A stretch of 64,000 nucleotides of DNA from NCBI GenBank assembly GCA_035293985.1, contig DATGLS010000031.1, forward strand, positions 1 to 64,000, read 5' to 3'. The translations under genes and the position numbers were made by a program. The first letter of the stretch is position 1; the number at the start of each line of letters is the position of its first letter. The notes beneath the pieces were generated by a model that did not search any database, was not told the origin of the DNA, and worked only from the letters and a program-made list of their open reading frames with translations. Positions 63,210-64,000 of the stretch are shown here, in pieces. The DNA comes from JAVDCA01 sp035293985. Its GTDB lineage: Bacteria; Pseudomonadota; Alphaproteobacteria; Rhizobiales; Xanthobacteraceae.

Positions 63210-64000
63210 GGCTGCGCCTCAAGCTCGGAGAGCGACATTACCTCAATGCCGAGCTCCAACGCTGGAATGAGCTCGCGCTCTTCGTCGCTCAGTACCGGGT
63301 CCGGATAGACAATGAGCTGCGGAAGCGGATTTGCCTTGCGCATTTTGATGTGCGCCAGATCGACCAGCTCCGGCGTGCGCGCCAGGGTGACCACCTTGTC
63401 GGTCAATTTTTTGCGCTCGATCGCCGCGTCGGCGAGGCGGGCCCAGACCATGCCGCGCAGCACGATGGTCATGGCCGCAAGGAGAATCCGGTCAATGGTG
63501 GCGTTGCTGAGGTCGTTGACGACCAGCAACGGCGCGTTGCCCCCATAGGGAAACACCCTCGTCTCCCCCTGCTTGAGCCGGTGCACGATGTAGATCGGCC
63601 GACGATGGAACTTTGCCCGCAGAATCTCCCAGCGGCAGAACGGCCGCGAGCTGTAGGCATCGGTCTGAACCGCCAGCAGCGTGGCGTCGGCGATTTCAGC
63701 CTCGAGCTCTTCGGTAAAGGCTTCGCCGGCATTGAGGTCGTTCGCGTCGACGAAGGGTTCGATCCCGAAATCCGTCTCGTCGAGCCGGCGGCGGATGCGC
63801 ACCGCGTCGTCCGCGCCGTCGAGCTTAGCGTGGCTGATGAACAGGCGCTGCTTCGGTGTCCGGCTGAGCTTGTCCGGTGGCTTGGCCGCTTCCAGCAACA
63901 ACGCACCGCAGCGATTGGTGAGCAGAAGCAGGAGCCGGGTATTGAACGCATCCGTGCCCGCCTCGCTGTCCCATTCGTCGGTGCGGATCGACTGTATCCC
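63206..64000 (-). CDS. TIR domain protein (5' end beyond window)
   Basis: 264 C-terminal residues are visible; the frame is open to the right edge, so the start lies outside. The TIR domain (about residues 47-170 of the visible part) has RLFISHAKLDGADDAVRIRR, FVDANDLNAGEAFTEELEAE with Glu residues where NADase TIRs have the catalytic acid, and SSRPFCRWEILRAK. Before it lies LLLLLTNRCGALLLEAA, the end of an unknown N-terminal domain. It overlaps the SLOG-like gene. Likely an NAD-consuming effector or signal maker. Confidence 0.82.
   Translation of the reverse strand, partial: GIQSIRTDEWDSEAGTDAFNTRLLLLLTNRCGALLLEAAKPPDKLSRTPKQRLFISHAKLDGADDAVRIRRRLDETDFGIEPFVDANDLNAGEAFTEELEAEIADATLLAVQTDAYSSRPFCRWEILRAKFHRRPIYIVHRLKQGETRVFPYGGNAPLLVVNDLSNATIDRILLAAMTIVLRGMVWARLADAAIERKKLTDKVVTLARTPELVDLAHIKMRKANPLPQLIVYPDPVLSDEERELIPALELGIEVMSLSELEAQP

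Noticed and set aside
50000..64000. CBASS, restriction-modification, CRISPR or prophage
   Set aside because: No CD-NTase, methylase, helicase-nuclease, direct-repeat array, or phage structural, integrase or terminase gene was seen.

Overview
The window is about 64 kb of GC-rich DNA from an alphaproteobacterium, most likely order Hyphomicrobiales (Bradyrhizobium / Xanthobacteraceae-like). The basis is the 16S rRNA 5' end, the protein families (DUF2865, the NRxNAxxSTGPRT family, an M23 peptidase next to clpB), the abundance of Liv-type and TRAP transporters, and dispersed palindromic intergenic repeats. Species cannot be told by eye.

Layout. (a) 0-6 kb: start of a 16S gene on the minus strand with its promoter, an M23 endopeptidase and clpB. 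(b) 6-20 kb: an ECF sigma factor divergent from a 1515-residue hybrid histidine kinase, a secreted alpha/beta hydrolase, a three-subunit PaoABC-like molybdenum hydroxylase with a divergent TetR regulator, an orphan OmpR-type response regulator, a MOSC protein and a FAD oxidoreductase. (c) 20-28 kb: an MmgE/PrpD protein, a TRAP transporter (binding protein plus fused DctQM permease), a metallo-hydrolase, a DUF2865 protein, a RidA protein and an NhaD-like antiporter. (d) 28-45 kb: a catabolic region with a complete Liv-type ABC transporter, two ACMSD-type amidohydrolases, a hydroxyacyl-CoA dehydrogenase, an SDR, a cyclase-family hydrolase, a cupin, an IclR regulator, a D-2-hydroxyacid dehydrogenase, a haem-binding propeller protein and a fumarylacetoacetase-like hydrolase. 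The natural substrate is unknown, but an aromatic or other ring acid fits. (e) 45-48 kb: a GST, a ClC chloride channel and a divergent MarR regulator sharing a perfect palindrome.

(f) 48-64 kb is an accessory, defence-like island. A gene with a short ribbon-helix-helix-like N-terminus (50049-50591) recurs as two frameshifted copies and one eroded relic. These copies separate successive cargo modules: a ParDE/RelBE-type pair plus an orphan vapB; an intact vapBC; and a TIR-pterin dehydratase fusion next to a free pterin-4a-carbinolamine dehydratase. Beyond the relic lie a four-gene operon with overlapping start and stop codons (TIR-like, Nmad2-like, MazG-like, UDG-like), a decaying IS21-family element with an 8-bp target duplication, and a TIR / SLOG-like / two-TM cassette that runs off the right edge. 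Three unrelated TIR-type proteins in 11 kb, each paired with nucleotide- or pterin-related partners, make this the most interesting part of the window. No CRISPR array, CD-NTase, restriction enzyme or phage structural gene was seen.

Two families of palindromic intergenic repeats (three copies each) and a small pair of hairpin repeats sit between genes in the core part. All functional assignments come from reading motifs by eye; no search was run.
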